Source: Plutella xylostella
Taxonomy: Eukaryota; Arthropoda; Insecta; Lepidoptera; Plutellidae
Direction of reading: 5' to 3'
Length of the DNA stretch: 64,000 nt
NCBI RefSeq assembly: GCF_932276165.1
Contig: NC_064006.1
Coordinates: 4,664,501-4,728,500, forward strand
Position 1 is the stretch's first letter. Every line of letters starts with the position of its first letter. The notes below the pieces were generated by a model, which worked only from the letters and a program-made list of their open reading frames with translations, did not search any database and was not told the origin of the DNA. This document shows positions 48,873 to 60,475 of this stretch, one piece after another. Both the position numbers and the translations under genes were made by a program.

Positions 48873-49837
48873 TTAATTTAATAGTTTAGTTTTTTTTAAG
48901 TTGTAATGTTATTACTTACCGTTTTTATTACCTTTATCTTGATCTTTGAATGTTATAAGTGGTAGAATGATTTTTATTCAAGCAGTTATTGGCAAAAAGT
49001 CTGTTTATTTTGTTTTTAATTGAAACGCATATACAGGGTCGGGTCCTTTGCGTTAATTGAATGTGTCACAAGTTTAACAGGCTTTTAATTTAGGCCACGC
49101 ATTAAAACTCCATCAGAAACGGTCGAGCCGATCCTTTCTAAATAATTTAAAAGCATATCCGAACCGAGACACTGGGTTGTGACGAACAGTACTGCAACTT
49201 TTATTAGTTTTGTCATGACTTAATTTGTGAAATGTAAATTTGTTGCCTACAAATATACTAATATGCTGTACGTCTAGTACAAGCTATAAAAGTTTACGTT
49301 TTCTCGCATACAAAGTGGCTCCTCTAGTGAAAACTATCATTAAACTTTTGACTGATAATGTATGCAGATGACAAACGGAAAAATAACTTTTCTCGTTTTC
49401 AAAAATTGCAAAACCCGTACTAGATGCTCTGATGATTAAACTTCTGTGAAATCTTCATGATTTCGGCTGCGTCCCCTATGGCTACAGGTAGGCAATCTGT
49501 TCGCCCGTTACTAGGTACGAACTAAAAACACGATTAATAGAGGTTTAGCAGTATTAAATACCTTGTGCAATGTGCATCTGCCAACCACCTATTAAACCTT
49601 GGTTAGTATTTACTCCTTCTTGTGGTAAAACAAATTTGAATTAAACATAAAATAAAACCGAATTACTCATCAGATTTATTTATTTATTGTTTTTATGGAG
49701 AATCAATAGCATGATCTTACTTAAAATAACATAAAATAGCTATTTAATATATTATTAGACAAGCCATTAACAGATTCCCACAGATAGATACAAACGAATT
49801 ATACCTACCTAAGTGCCAATTTCATCATAGTCGATTA

Positions 49838-49972
49838 GAGCTTAACCGGGTATTAGTGGTTGACTTTTGACATATCTGTCAAGAATTTGATATGGAGACT
49901 AAGTATGGAGATGACATATAAATGATCAATGATTCCTGGTCGGTTAGATAACCGACAATGGAGAAATTGGCA
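49838..49972. repeat. Dispersed repeat, copy 2 (GACTTTTGACA family)
   Basis: GGTTGACTTTTGACATATCT, TGTCAAGAATTTGATATGGA and GAGATGAC; relative of 15860-15985. Confidence 0.5.
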
Positions 49973-52900
49973 CTTAATGTGGTAAGTTACCGAACTGTCG
50001 CCAGTGTACCCGGAGACCCGAAGGTCTGACCGTGTGAAAGTGTGCAGTTTTTCCTCCGTACATTCTTGCTAATCTGTGTCGGGTTCGAACGGGGTTTTTT
50101 TAGCCTCCAGCACTGCGGAGGGTATTAAAACTTGTATATCGGATTAGACGAAATTACTAAGTGCTAGTAGGAGAAAAGGGTGGCTCTTTTAGCGCGATAT
50201 CCGCAAGGATTGCTGTACTGTTGATGTGTTAGTTCAATGCGTTGGGAATTTTAGTTCGATTAAAACGCCAATAGTAGGTAAATCATACACATCAAGAAGA
50301 GATTTCATACACGATTTCAATTCAATTCTTAATTGAATTGATAAGATAATCATTAAATATGAATTCCCAAAACAGTCCCAAAACTTACTTAAAACGACAT
50401 TAGAATTTCTAAGTACAGTGCTAAAAAGGAAATAATTCAACAATGTTATTTTTCGCGAGCATAAACCGCGACCGCAATTTTACAAAAGAAACGAGAAACT
50501 TGGAGCGAGCAAGCGCCCCCCGATACAAAGAGGGGGGTTCTCGCAGCTCGTTACCATTCATAATTCACCTCGAAAACTCCTCGTACGTTTTCCCATTAGA
50601 AATTTTATAAGGTTTTTATTGCACGATGTTATTTCGTCGCTCGCTCCCGCCAAAAGTTTTCGCGCGACGTTTGACAGCTCGCGAATGCGGGAAAACGGTT
50701 GGATGCGTTCACGGGAATTTCGTTTTACTTTTTAATAATTCAAAAAAGGTTGGTAGGTAAATATATTAACCGCTGGCGGGGTTTCCGTTTCCATTTATTT
50801 TATTGCTTTCGTTAGAATTTAACGGAGGCTTAAGGTACGTTTACGTAATCTTTCGTTTTTTTTACTATTACAATACAAAACTTGAATTTGTAACCTATTT
50901 AAAACGGGAGATACTTTAATGTTAACTGTAGAATAAACACTTACGTCTCATTCAATACCGGATTATACAAGCCTCCGACTCTGTTTTAAATTTAATCAAA
51001 ACTACTTAATTTTTGATACGTTAACTCACTTCTGCATCTCAGAACAATAACACGCCGTAAACTGAGACAATCGGGCTGGGGGCTGAAAACTTGATTATTG
51101 CGATCTCCCTGAAACAACCCTCGACTGCGGAACAACGGAGCCGGGAAACTCCCGGATTATCCCGGAAAATGATCCACTCCAACACACCGGCTACTTAAAC
51201 TTCCAGCAAGTCTTGTTAAGGCTGATTTTAATCAACATTTAGAAGCTACTTGGCTTTGCTCTGGGGAATGTTTTTAGTTGTTTCTTGTTGTGCAGTTTAG
51301 TTGGGTAAACGAAGGTTAAAATGTCATGAGAAGCTGCTTAGATGAATACTGGAAATGTTGAGCACATTTAAATAAACAAAAACTAAGCATATGAAAGTTA
51401 CACAATCTAAGTATAACTTTTTTTTAAATGTTGGTAAACCTCCTTTTCATAAACTCAAATCCTAAATCCCCAAACCAGTAGTTATAGCAGTAGTGGTAGG
51501 TACACGCCTGCATATCGCCGGCTAGCCGTCGACCTCTATTAATTAAAGCACCGTGTAAACCGAGCTTTATCGCTCTCGGCCGCAGCACCCAATTAGAGCG
51601 CGCCAACAATGTTCGCGCCAAAAATTATACAACGCCCGCCATTAGTGTTGCTAGCTGCGAGCCTGAAATTGGCATAAAACTGTGTGCCAACTGGCAATGT
51701 CCTCTTTTTATTGGACGTAACTTTTGGGGTGTAGAGTACGTATCTATGTAGATATACTGTAAAGTTTTGGTATTATTTTTTTCTAATTCAGGGTCGAATA
51801 ATTAAAGTTCAGATTTCAGAACAATATGTTCTTACATGGTACCTACCTACCTATTGGTAGAGGTGTAGGTAACTACCGAACTGCATTTATATTGTATAGT
51901 AGAAGTCAGTCAATCATAAGTACCTACCGACAGTAAATGTTAGCTCATATCCTAAACTAAAACCGTTAAATCATTATATTTTTTTGCTTCAATTGATAGG
52001 CAGCTCTAGCATATTCTCCTATAATATGCCCCGAATTCTGACTCCTGTCGGTATTTGACAAACGAGTAGCGAGCCGCGTTCGGAAACCAGTCCAATTTGA
52101 TGATCGATGGCCGCGACCGATACGTTGCTAATGTGATTTTAATTGCGGCTGGGCGTCAAAGTTTAATCACATTTCGCTCTGACAATGATAAAAATCTAAA
52201 ATATAAGCGAATATTTCAAGCGAGGGGTTTAAATAACAATGTAAACGACGACGACAAGTTTCTAATGTGCCTCCAATATCCCATTCATCAGCCGAGGCGC
52301 CTAAACACTGCCAGCGGCCGCCAGATAACCGCGCAGTAAACCGACAACAATACCCGGCCTCGCACTCAATAAAAGATGATAACGCATGAAATATGAACCC
52401 ACGACACCCCACAATACACTTAAACACACCCGAGCGATATTCAACTTTAACGAACACGCTGAAAGTCTAAACTCACTCAACAATCACCTGCCGATCCACC
52501 GTTCTGAAACTGAAGGAAACTTAGCATAATAAACGAGCAGCAACGAAAACAAACCGCATACAGCTCACGAATACAGCCAAATTTCCCAAAGAAAATGTAC
52601 CAAGTTACACCGTTTCGGAACGTAGCGTTGACGGCGCGAAACAAAAGCGCGGGAACCTTCGCCATTGGTGGAGAAGGTGGGCGGGCTCCCTGGTAATATG
52701 GCGGAGATATTACCGAGGCAGGGAGGTGTTCAAGGTGCGCGGGGCGGGGTAGGGGGGTAGCCCAGGAGAGGTTAATTACCCACCGGCTGATAAGGCAGCG
52801 GCTCGCTAATTACGTACTTATGGCGGACTGAAATTAAGTTATTGTTGGCGGGAAAACGACGTTCACTTTGTTTGCGTTCCGTTTTACGGATATCCCGCTC

Positions 52901-53392
52901 GGCGGAGCCCGAGAGTAATGGAACAAAATTGGCGGCTATTCAGTTTTATCTTTTATGTCTAAGTCGGTGGGTCGTTCCGAGATAATGGAATGATTGTTCA
53001 AACACTGAGCGCTCCCGGGATTCCGTTTAATCGTTTAAGCAGATTTTTGTTTTAAAAAAGGTTCTGAAACTTTTCTCCTGAAAGACTGACGACCTTCTTT
53101 TATTCACGAAAATATTCATTTTATTTTCTTTGTTAATCCGTAATCCGAAAACGAAAGCGTAACGTAGAACACTCTCAAAACAGAATCGCTGACACCGCCA
53201 GCTGCGCCTACTTTCCAAATAAAATGCGATAAAATAAAAAGATGGCGTCGGAGAAAATGTACATATTTACCACAAAAGCGGCTCACGAGGGGGATTCGTC
53301 GGATCCGTGCCCTGGTTTTATTTTTCCAAGCTCTAAATGGAGTCGGTGGAGCATTTAAATAAGCTTCGCGGACTGAAGTATGGTAATGTTAG

Positions 53393-54149
53393 GGGTTCCG
53401 CTCATCTGGCATAATCTTTATTGACCAAAACTCATTTCGCATAACTCGTATGGTCTAAACTTTTTTGGTCGAACCATCACTTTGCCAAGACTTATGTGGC
53501 ATAAGGCTCGTTTCGTCTAAAACTCTTTAGGCACAATCTTTAAACACCTAAGTTTCGTTTGCTCAAATTTATGTTCGTCTATACCTATGTATAATCTTGT
53601 TTCTCCTAATGTTATCTTAATAAATAATATATTAAGTATGTAGTAAATGTACAAATTGTGGTATTTTTCTCCTACATCCCGAAAATCACGATATTGTATG
53701 ATCAAAAAATCGAAAGTTAACGACCAATATAATTATTACAAACCCCATGAGATCGAAACCTAAAAATAGGTGCGACGACGAGCAAAGCGAGGAGGAGCGT
53801 GTTAGGTGCACATGTTCATCAAAACCTAAGCGGAGCGCAGCGAAGCGGAGCGGAGCGTTTTCCAAACAGCGGAAACAATACAAGGCACCAGTTTGCGCTA
53901 TGTAGGGAGACGCTCCGTCAAAGTTAAAGCCAAACGAATATTATTACTTTGTATAAACCTATGCCATAGCATTATTAGGCTATTCAAGATTTGGCCATAC
54001 CATTATTAGGCTAAACAATGTTATGCGAAATAACTTTTTACTAAACGAGATTTATGCCATACGATTTTCGGCGTAACGAGACTTTGACCAAACGTTACTA
54101 TGCAATATGAGATTAGACAAAAAAATCTTATGCCAAAAAAGGTAGAACC
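53393..54149. mobile_element. Foldback-like element with inverted arrays of degenerate 15-bp repeats
   Basis: Flanked by a 9-bp direct repeat TAATGTTAG (53384-53392 and 54150-54158). Ends are GGGTTCCGCTCATCTGGCAT and the complement of AGGTTCTACCTTTTTTGGCA. The left third is a tandem array of about 15-16-bp units of the form GNCNNAA(A)CTCNTTT (GGCATAATC, GACCAAAACTC, GCATAACTCG, GTCTAAAC...). The right third has the same array in the opposite orientation. The centre holds GGAGCG-rich sequence. No ORF with a recognisable domain. Confidence 0.8.
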
Positions 54150-54435
54150 TAATGTTAGTAATACGCAAGAAACCGCGCGCCTCTGTCACTTCCACGGCCG
54201 CCATCTTGAATATCCTATTTGCTCCACCGAGGTGTGATACGAGATATTTCATTTCAATGTTTGGATATGATACGCTACTTTGGGAGAGTACCATAAGTAT
54301 GTCCAGCCAAAACATATTGCGCTACATAATTGGTCCCATAGTGAAAGGTGCTCAGCATGTAGGTGTAGGGTACATTGAGTAGGCGACGGGAACATCACTG
54401 ATAAAATGCCAGCCTGCCATCATTAACATCATCCC

Positions 54436-54485
54436 GTAAACGTCCACTGCTGGACATAGGCCACTCCCAAGGAGGGCCACAAAAC
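54436..54485 (-). mobile_element. LINE 3' end fragment
   Basis: Contains CGTCCACTGCTGGACATAGG and CCAAGGAGGGCCACAAAAC, a very common lepidopteran LINE end. Confidence 0.6.
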
Positions 54486-54510
54486 TCTGCCCTCAACATT
54501 CCTCTTCCAG

Positions 54511-57440
54511 CCACATGCCGACTACTTTCGTGGTTACTAAAGGCCCATTGTCACTTCAGCTTGCAGCTTGCACATCTCTATAAAACTACCCTGGAAAATT
54601 ATTATTATTATTATTCATATACGCAGGCAGCTATGATACAAATCTAATGTGCCTTATCCAATATCCCTCCTTGGTATATTCGCATTCACGACTGAAGACT
54701 TTTTGAAAGCATTCGCTGAAAGATTACTCATCGATTTCATATCAAGTTGGGGAGAATCACACTTTAATAATGCAGGAGCTTATTCTCCTTTGTTGGGAGA
54801 CATTTACACAAGTTACAATAAGGTGTCTACATACATAGGTATACCTACATAAATCCATGTTTTTTAAGACTGTACATAAATTTTGATTTGGGTAGTAGAA
54901 GTTGTAGTGTGATAGTAGTAAGTAGAAATTATTTATTTTATTTACTCCATTTCGAAATAAATTTTATACTCGTCAGTTGTTCCAGGACTTTTGAAAATGC
55001 GGTAGCCTTCTTATTTTTTTATGTTTTATGTACAAAACTGTTTAATTCACACCTAATTCATAAGCGAGGTGAGGTCTACCCAAAATATCTACGCAAAAAA
55101 CCTTTTTTACCGTAATTTGCGGTAGGCGTTTCGGCTCCCGAATGTCTCACGCCATCTTCAAAGCGCCGCCACGCCACCTAGTGACATAATTAGGAACAAA
55201 TTATGATTAATAAAAAAAACGTGCGGCGCGGGAGTCGGCTTTTTCATGTACCGGAACGACTGAAAAAGTAAGAAATCTGTGGTAGAGTATACCATTATAA
55301 CGTTTTAGACATGGCAAATTAAACATTTCATACAGGAAATGCATAATGACAACCGAATGGTATAGTGGTTATAGCATCTCGTTATTCTATAGTTATAGTG
55401 ACCCTGACTGCCATGTCGAAGGTCCCGGGTTCGATTCCCGGCAGGGCTGGGCAGATATTTGTACTTGGGTATTGTATGTTATTAATATGAATATAGTTAG
55501 CTAATTTAAAAAGTAAAAAAATACGTGCAAGTATGCCATTTTTCTATTCCCTAAAATACAGCAGACTAAATATAATTTGGATAAGAGTTAGTTTTTTTAA
55601 CTTTTTATTCTTTTTACTTCACACTTAGCGGCGCTAGTGGGCCATGACCATGCCATAAAACATTCCTACCGCATCCAACTATCCCACCTAATTAATGGCT
55701 CTACAAAAATACATTCACTTAGCCATAAAACACACACTAATTTAAAGTCTATTATTACTTACGTAAAGTTCTTATTAGTTAACGTTGATATAACTTCCGT
55801 ATGCTGTAACTCTGTTCATATTAGTGCGACGGCCTCCTTTGATCAGAAAGGAAGTGAAATGGAACGCCTTAACCGCTTGCAAGTGATTTTGGAACGCAGC
55901 GTTTAATTCAAATGTGCCGGTTATCGCTTTCATAAATATGTGTCTGAGTTGTAATAATTATAATTAGGTGTATTATATTTAATTTTATCATTTCAAATTA
56001 TAACTTAAACTTACTAACAAAAGGCTGTTAAATTTTATTATAAAATGAAACAATTAGTTTATTGACGAACCCTACCATTATACCATATCAATACTCGTAA
56101 GCTCGTAATGTAAGCTCGTGATTAATGAATCCTTCAAAATAGTTAATACAAAATTCTCTTCAAAATTTAATTTATTCTAAATGGCTTTTTCTATATTAAG
56201 TTTAACGGCCCTGGAAACATGACTTTTAAAGCCAACACTTAAATTACCTACTAACTCTACACCTTTTTGAAGGCCTTACAGGTAGGCTAGATCCTACGCC
56301 AATATCACAGTTTAACAAGTGAAATAATTCCTCTCAGCCCCGGGTAGTGGGTATATAATCACCCGGGATCGGGTAATCGCAGCGTCATATCAATCAGTCA
56401 GCCAGAAACAATCAATTAGGCCGCCGGCCCCTTTCAATTATTCTAGCAGGCGGAGTCGATCGCTGCGGCACTACCGACTTGCGCACGAATATTTGTAATT
56501 GACGTTTATTTAGTGCATGAGTGACAGACTGACAGTAGCATAAGTTCGTAGTTCAGGTTAAAATCATAGTCTATTTTTTCCCCTGGGAATTCCAATATGT
56601 ATAAACTTACCAGAAAAACTAAACACATAATGACATGTAAAATAAAATAAATATATTTTTAGCGCTGTTTAAATAGAAAGGATATTATTTATTTGTACAT
56701 AAATAAGAACAGATGTTACATAAATTACTAATAAATTGGCCCAATAATCATAAAATAATGTTTTATATGTGTAGTTACGTTTAAATACCAGTTAAAACCA
56801 TAAAGTAATAGCTTTTCTGGAAGTGCAGATTTTTTTTCCAACACAAACGCTTGTTGGACGAGTAGCCAACATGAATTTTAACTTAAATGTCCATAGTACC
56901 GCAGCCGTGTTACTAAACGTATCCACGTGAGGGGTCAAATCTCATCTCACATGGCCACAGACACCTGAGCCGACCGCCAGAATGCTGATAGATCACTGGA
57001 ATCCATTAATTAAGCACGCAGAATGGATATTTCATTTCTACTCCTATTGTCTTGCATGTCGCTTAGTCAGGTAGAGGTACCTACTTTCTTACAGGCACCT
57101 ACCTAGTTCAGCGTGGAACCTTAACGGGTAAACATGATTGAAGATTCTGGGTGAATAAGCTGTGGCTGTAACCAGGCAAGGAAGAAGGGGGATGACTGCA
57201 TAAGTTAAGGTTATGATCGATTTACACGAACCATTCCACTACAGGAATCTACTTTTGCCATAATCATTGTCATTATCCTCTTTCTAATCGCTATGAAAAT
57301 TATTCTAAATCCAAAACATCAAATTAATGGCACCTGTCACCCATCAGTTCTTGAATACAAAACATTAACCACATTAACATGCAAAAAATATGGATTTTTT
57401 AACACCGTAGCGGTGATTTTTATGTAGAATAGAATGCTTT
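54511..57440. other. Intergenic stretch upstream of the second gene
   Basis: AT-rich; an (ATT)n run near 54600-54615. A GC-richer block at 56330-56510 may be regulatory. No exon supported. Confidence 0.4.
55352..55480 (+). mobile_element. tRNA-derived SINE
   Basis: A-box-like AATGGTATAGTGGTTATAGC, then CCCTGACTGCCATGTCGAAG, B box in CGGGTTCGATTCCCGG, then GGGCAGATATTTGTACTTGG. Compared with 32093 it has about 30 extra bases after the A box and lacks the distal tail. Confidence 0.8.
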
Positions 57441-57443
57441 ATC

Positions 57444-59078
57444 ATGCACACTCTGACGGTTGCTTCAATAGTAATAGGATTAACATGCGTGGTGCTGCTG
57501 GTACTTCTGAGATGGAAACTGAGGGTATGCTCTTACATTTCCTGTTGTTTTTATAGCCTTGACCTTTGGCACTTATGTTATTCATAACACAGTTGGCACC
57601 TTGATTAGTGATCTAACCCTTACACAAACAAAAGCAGTAGGTATTTGCACCTACTTCGGTGCTACCTCATGATTATAAGTCAACAAGCGAGCCTGATTTC
57701 CATTCAGCACTGACTGGCATCCTCTCACCTTTGCAACAAGTGTTTGTCACACCGACAAACTAAGAAGAAAAAAGAGATTGACTTTTCATACATCCGTGTC
57801 ACCAAAAAACCTTTTCTTCTTGCATAATGATGTACTAAAGCGTTGCAAGTATTCAATAGGCATAATATCCTTTAACCCGTGTAGCGCCGCGCCTGCAACA
57901 TCGGCAAGAAGGCCAGCTGTAAGTCCCTGGCCCCCGCCTGCTCCCCGGACCCCGTGCGGCTGGTCCATCGCCTCTGTCCACACAACAACGTGCTGCAGTC
58001 CATAGAGGTGGAAGAGAAGGACAGCCTTGATGAGCATCTGGACGTTCTGGCGAAGAAACTGGCTGAGAAGGTTGGAGAAATTTGTATTATTGTTCTTAGT
58101 GTTACTGAGGGTGATGTTGGGTTTCATGTTTTATATAGGTAATTCTATTTGACTTCAGTCTAGTAAGTGGTTGTTGTCATCTGAATACGACACTCAACGT
58201 TCACTCACTCAACTCAACGACATTTACCTAGATAGAAATCAATGTAAGAAAAAGGGACACAATTAGCATTTTAAGTTCAATCGTAATCGACTTTGTGATG
58301 CCATAATTTCAGGAAGGCCGTCTCCGCATATCAAAATACAAGATTCATCAGACGCAATGCGAGATAGAGAACCTTCAGGCTATAGACCAAAATGTGCGGT
58401 CAAAGTACCAGGAGATCATGGGGTCTCTGCGGTGTGACCTGGTCTCCAACGAACAGGAATGTCACAGGCTGCAGGAACAGATCGAGTGGGTGACGCGGCG
58501 GAGAGCACAGATTAGACAAGAGGTCGGTACACGTACTTACGTTTTTTTTTATTTATCATATTCCGGTTTTGGCGATACACCATTTGCTACCCTTTGATAT
58601 ACCAGACGATCCTGTACAGATCACCGCCATCACCACCAGTCAAATATCTGAGCAACATGAGCTTTAAAATGGATCTCAGCTGGCTTATCAGCTGTCCTCA
58701 CGGCTAATCTGTACCTTTCATTAAGTGATTAGCAGATAGACCAAATAACTCTTTTATAGGCCTGCCGGTTCCAGCCTCCCCTAATCTATCTCCTTACTCC
58801 AGTGATCCCTTTAACCATTGTACCAAAACCATCAACACATCCTCCAGGTAAACCGAGGCAAAGAGATGTACAACAAGGCGGCAGCAGAGCTGGCGACAAA
58901 CCTGGCGGAATACCAGCGAGGGCGGGCGGACCAGCCGACGTCATGGTGCGCGCAGCGACGCCGACAGCCGCCATCTTGTAGTGAGCGGCGGCCATCTTGT
59001 AGCCCCGTGACGCCATCTTGCGGTCACAAGGTTCTCGAACCTAGGATTGCGCCGTTCTGTGCTAGACATGAGGATTGA
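57444..59078 (+). CDS. Unrecognised membrane-anchored coiled-coil protein, four exons
   Basis: Proposed exons 57444-57524, 57885-58070, 58313-58522 and 58848-59078 all join in phase 0 with GT/AG borders, giving 235 residues. I do not recognise the protein. Residues 6-22 (VASIVIGLTCVVLLVLL) form one hydrophobic segment followed by a strongly basic flank (RWKLRRR...GKK), which by the positive-inside rule predicts a membrane anchor with a cytosolic body. Residues about 60-190 are charged, helical-looking and coiled-coil-like (EKDSLDEHLDVLAKKLAEK, ECHRLQEQIEWVTRRRAQIR). The tail is Arg/Ser/Pro/Cys-rich and carries three PSC repeats. ATG 57444 is the first after an in-frame TGA at 57414. Exons 2-4 are well supported by open frame, splice sites and GC-rich coding composition; exon 1 and the extent of exon 4 are less certain. 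No poly(A) signal can be assigned. Confidence 0.65.
57885..58070 (+). CDS. Coiled-coil gene, exon 2
   Basis: 62 codons in phase 0. The acceptor follows a pyrimidine-poor CCTTTAACCCGTGTAG with TACTAAAG upstream as a possible branch site; an in-frame TAG at the acceptor itself shows the frame starts here. The donor is GAGAAG/GTTGGA. It encodes the basic region, a Cys-containing stretch and the start of the coiled coil. Confidence 0.7.
58313..58522 (+). CDS. Coiled-coil gene, exon 3
   Basis: 70 codons, acceptor ATAATTTCAG, donor CAAGAG/GTCGGT. It encodes a continuous amphipathic stretch from EGRLRISKYKIHQ to RRAQIRQE without a proline, the best coiled-coil segment of the protein. Confidence 0.75.
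58848..59078 (+). CDS. Coiled-coil gene, probable last exon
   Basis: Acceptor ACATCCTCCAG. It begins VNRGKEMYNKAAAELATNLA and continues the helix to about residue 185, then turns into a Ser/Arg/Pro tail encoded partly by three GCCATCTTG repeats, ending in TGA at 59076-59078. The tail may be overcalled if an unrecognised donor precedes it. Confidence 0.6.
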   Translation, partial: VNRGKEMYNKAAAELATNLAEYQRGRADQPTSWCAQRRRQPPSCSERRPSCSPVTPSCGHKVLEPRIAPFCARHED

Positions 59079-60401
59079 TAAAAATGTTGTTTGTGGTTTT
59101 TATGGTGCGGAAATCATGGTTGTGATTATACTTTTTTGTTATGACGTGACTGTTTTGGTTATTGAAAGGGACATAATATGCTAGACAGTATATAGTAAGT
59201 ACATAATTAAGTACCTACCTACCTACATAAGTACCTACTAAAAAAATATTCTGTACACCTACCAAACGTGGGTACTTTGATAAAAAGTATGAACTGAAAC
59301 TAAAACAGCAGCTAAACAGTAGCACGCGAAGCTACGGAGGCAAACCGCGCGGCCCCTTTTATCATCACTCGTTAATTCCGAGGGTTAAAATCCCCGAAAA
59401 AGTGAGCACTTGTCTTGTTTACAAGGTTTTAGATTTTAATTTAGATTGGGGTTGCAACTATTGCGGGCCACAACGACGTAACAGGCGTTCTATTATGGTG
59501 GGGAATAATAGGTCTTGTTACCTACACGCTTCGGTCGCTGGATCATACGATGGGGTAAGTAGCGAGGATCCATTAAATTCACATTCGTATGCGATCACCT
59601 CATACAATATCATCGAGTCCTGATGGAGGGTGCTTTGTGAATAATTTTGCGGCAATCTGCTCGCATTTGTGTCGGAGTTAGATAAATTGATTAATTTCTA
59701 TATTTCTATGCGAGCTGTCGGATTAGTAATTGCTTCATTAATGAATGAATTGGAATGTAGGTTATGTTATAGGGATATGTAGGTATTTATGTACGTACAT
59801 AAGATATTAATTACAATTTTCAGTATCAAATAGCTTCAAGTGTATCAAGTATATGAACTGCCCAGGTAATTTTAAAAACATCAAAACCAACCGAATTTTA
59901 AACTACAGGCATTTTAAGTTCACAAACCAATAAGCTACCTTTTACCTTAGTATGAAAGGAAAAGCAAGAGACCTTTATTACTTAAGTAAGTTGGTAGAGG
60001 TAGGTATACATAGTTAACTTCAAAATTAGAGCAGTTATTTAATTAACAAAACAAATAAATCCCTATTGACACATCTAAATGTTTGCTAATACAATTAAAT
60101 AGCCCCCGGCTAAAACAAACGCTCGAAAAGAAAAACAAATATCCAAATTGAACAGTAGTTGACTGACAATCTGTGTGTTTGCTGAGCACAGATGTGACTG
60201 TGGAATAGTGTGTTTCTATAATCGAAAAACTATGTGGTTTTTTCTGTTATTTTATAAGCATTTATTACTTACCCTACAGTTCCTTGTTCCCTCTTTGACC
60301 TTAAAACTTGTGAAAGTTTAGGTATACTTCAGGCAAAGAATGTATTGGTATAAAACAGTAAAGTAGTTTTTATCGCAGTTATCGCAAAAAATATTACTTA
60401 C

Positions 60402-60475
60402 CTAAGGCCTACGCTATGCCTACGCCTGCTACGGCGCGGCGTAGCCACCGCGTAGCAAGCTGCGTAGGCCTTCGC
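60402..60475. repeat. CTACG/CGTAG cluster 4
   Basis: GGCCTACGCTATGCCTACGC, GCTACGGCGCGGCGTAGCC, CGCGTAGC and GCGTAGGCC; the outer GGCCTACG and CGTAGGCC are inverted with respect to each other. Confidence 0.7.

Larger units (their letters stand above)
45730..53382. other. Gene desert, 7.6 kb
   Basis: No exon supported. Repeats are listed separately. GC-richer islands at about 45990-46150, 50450-50720, 51060-51200, 51480-51660 and 52020-52980 contain few repeats and are candidate regulatory DNA. A G-rich run (GGGG-C-GGGG-TA-GGGGGG) occurs near 52740-52758. Confidence 0.4.

Noticed and set aside
55370..55445. tRNA-like segment considered as a tRNA gene
   Set aside because: Extra bases between the boxes and SINE sequence after the B box; no acceptor stem.
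58786..59016. Minus-strand frame with repeated KMAA words over the last coiled-coil exon
   Set aside because: It arises from the GCCATCTTG repeats read antisense; the plus-strand frame has splice support.
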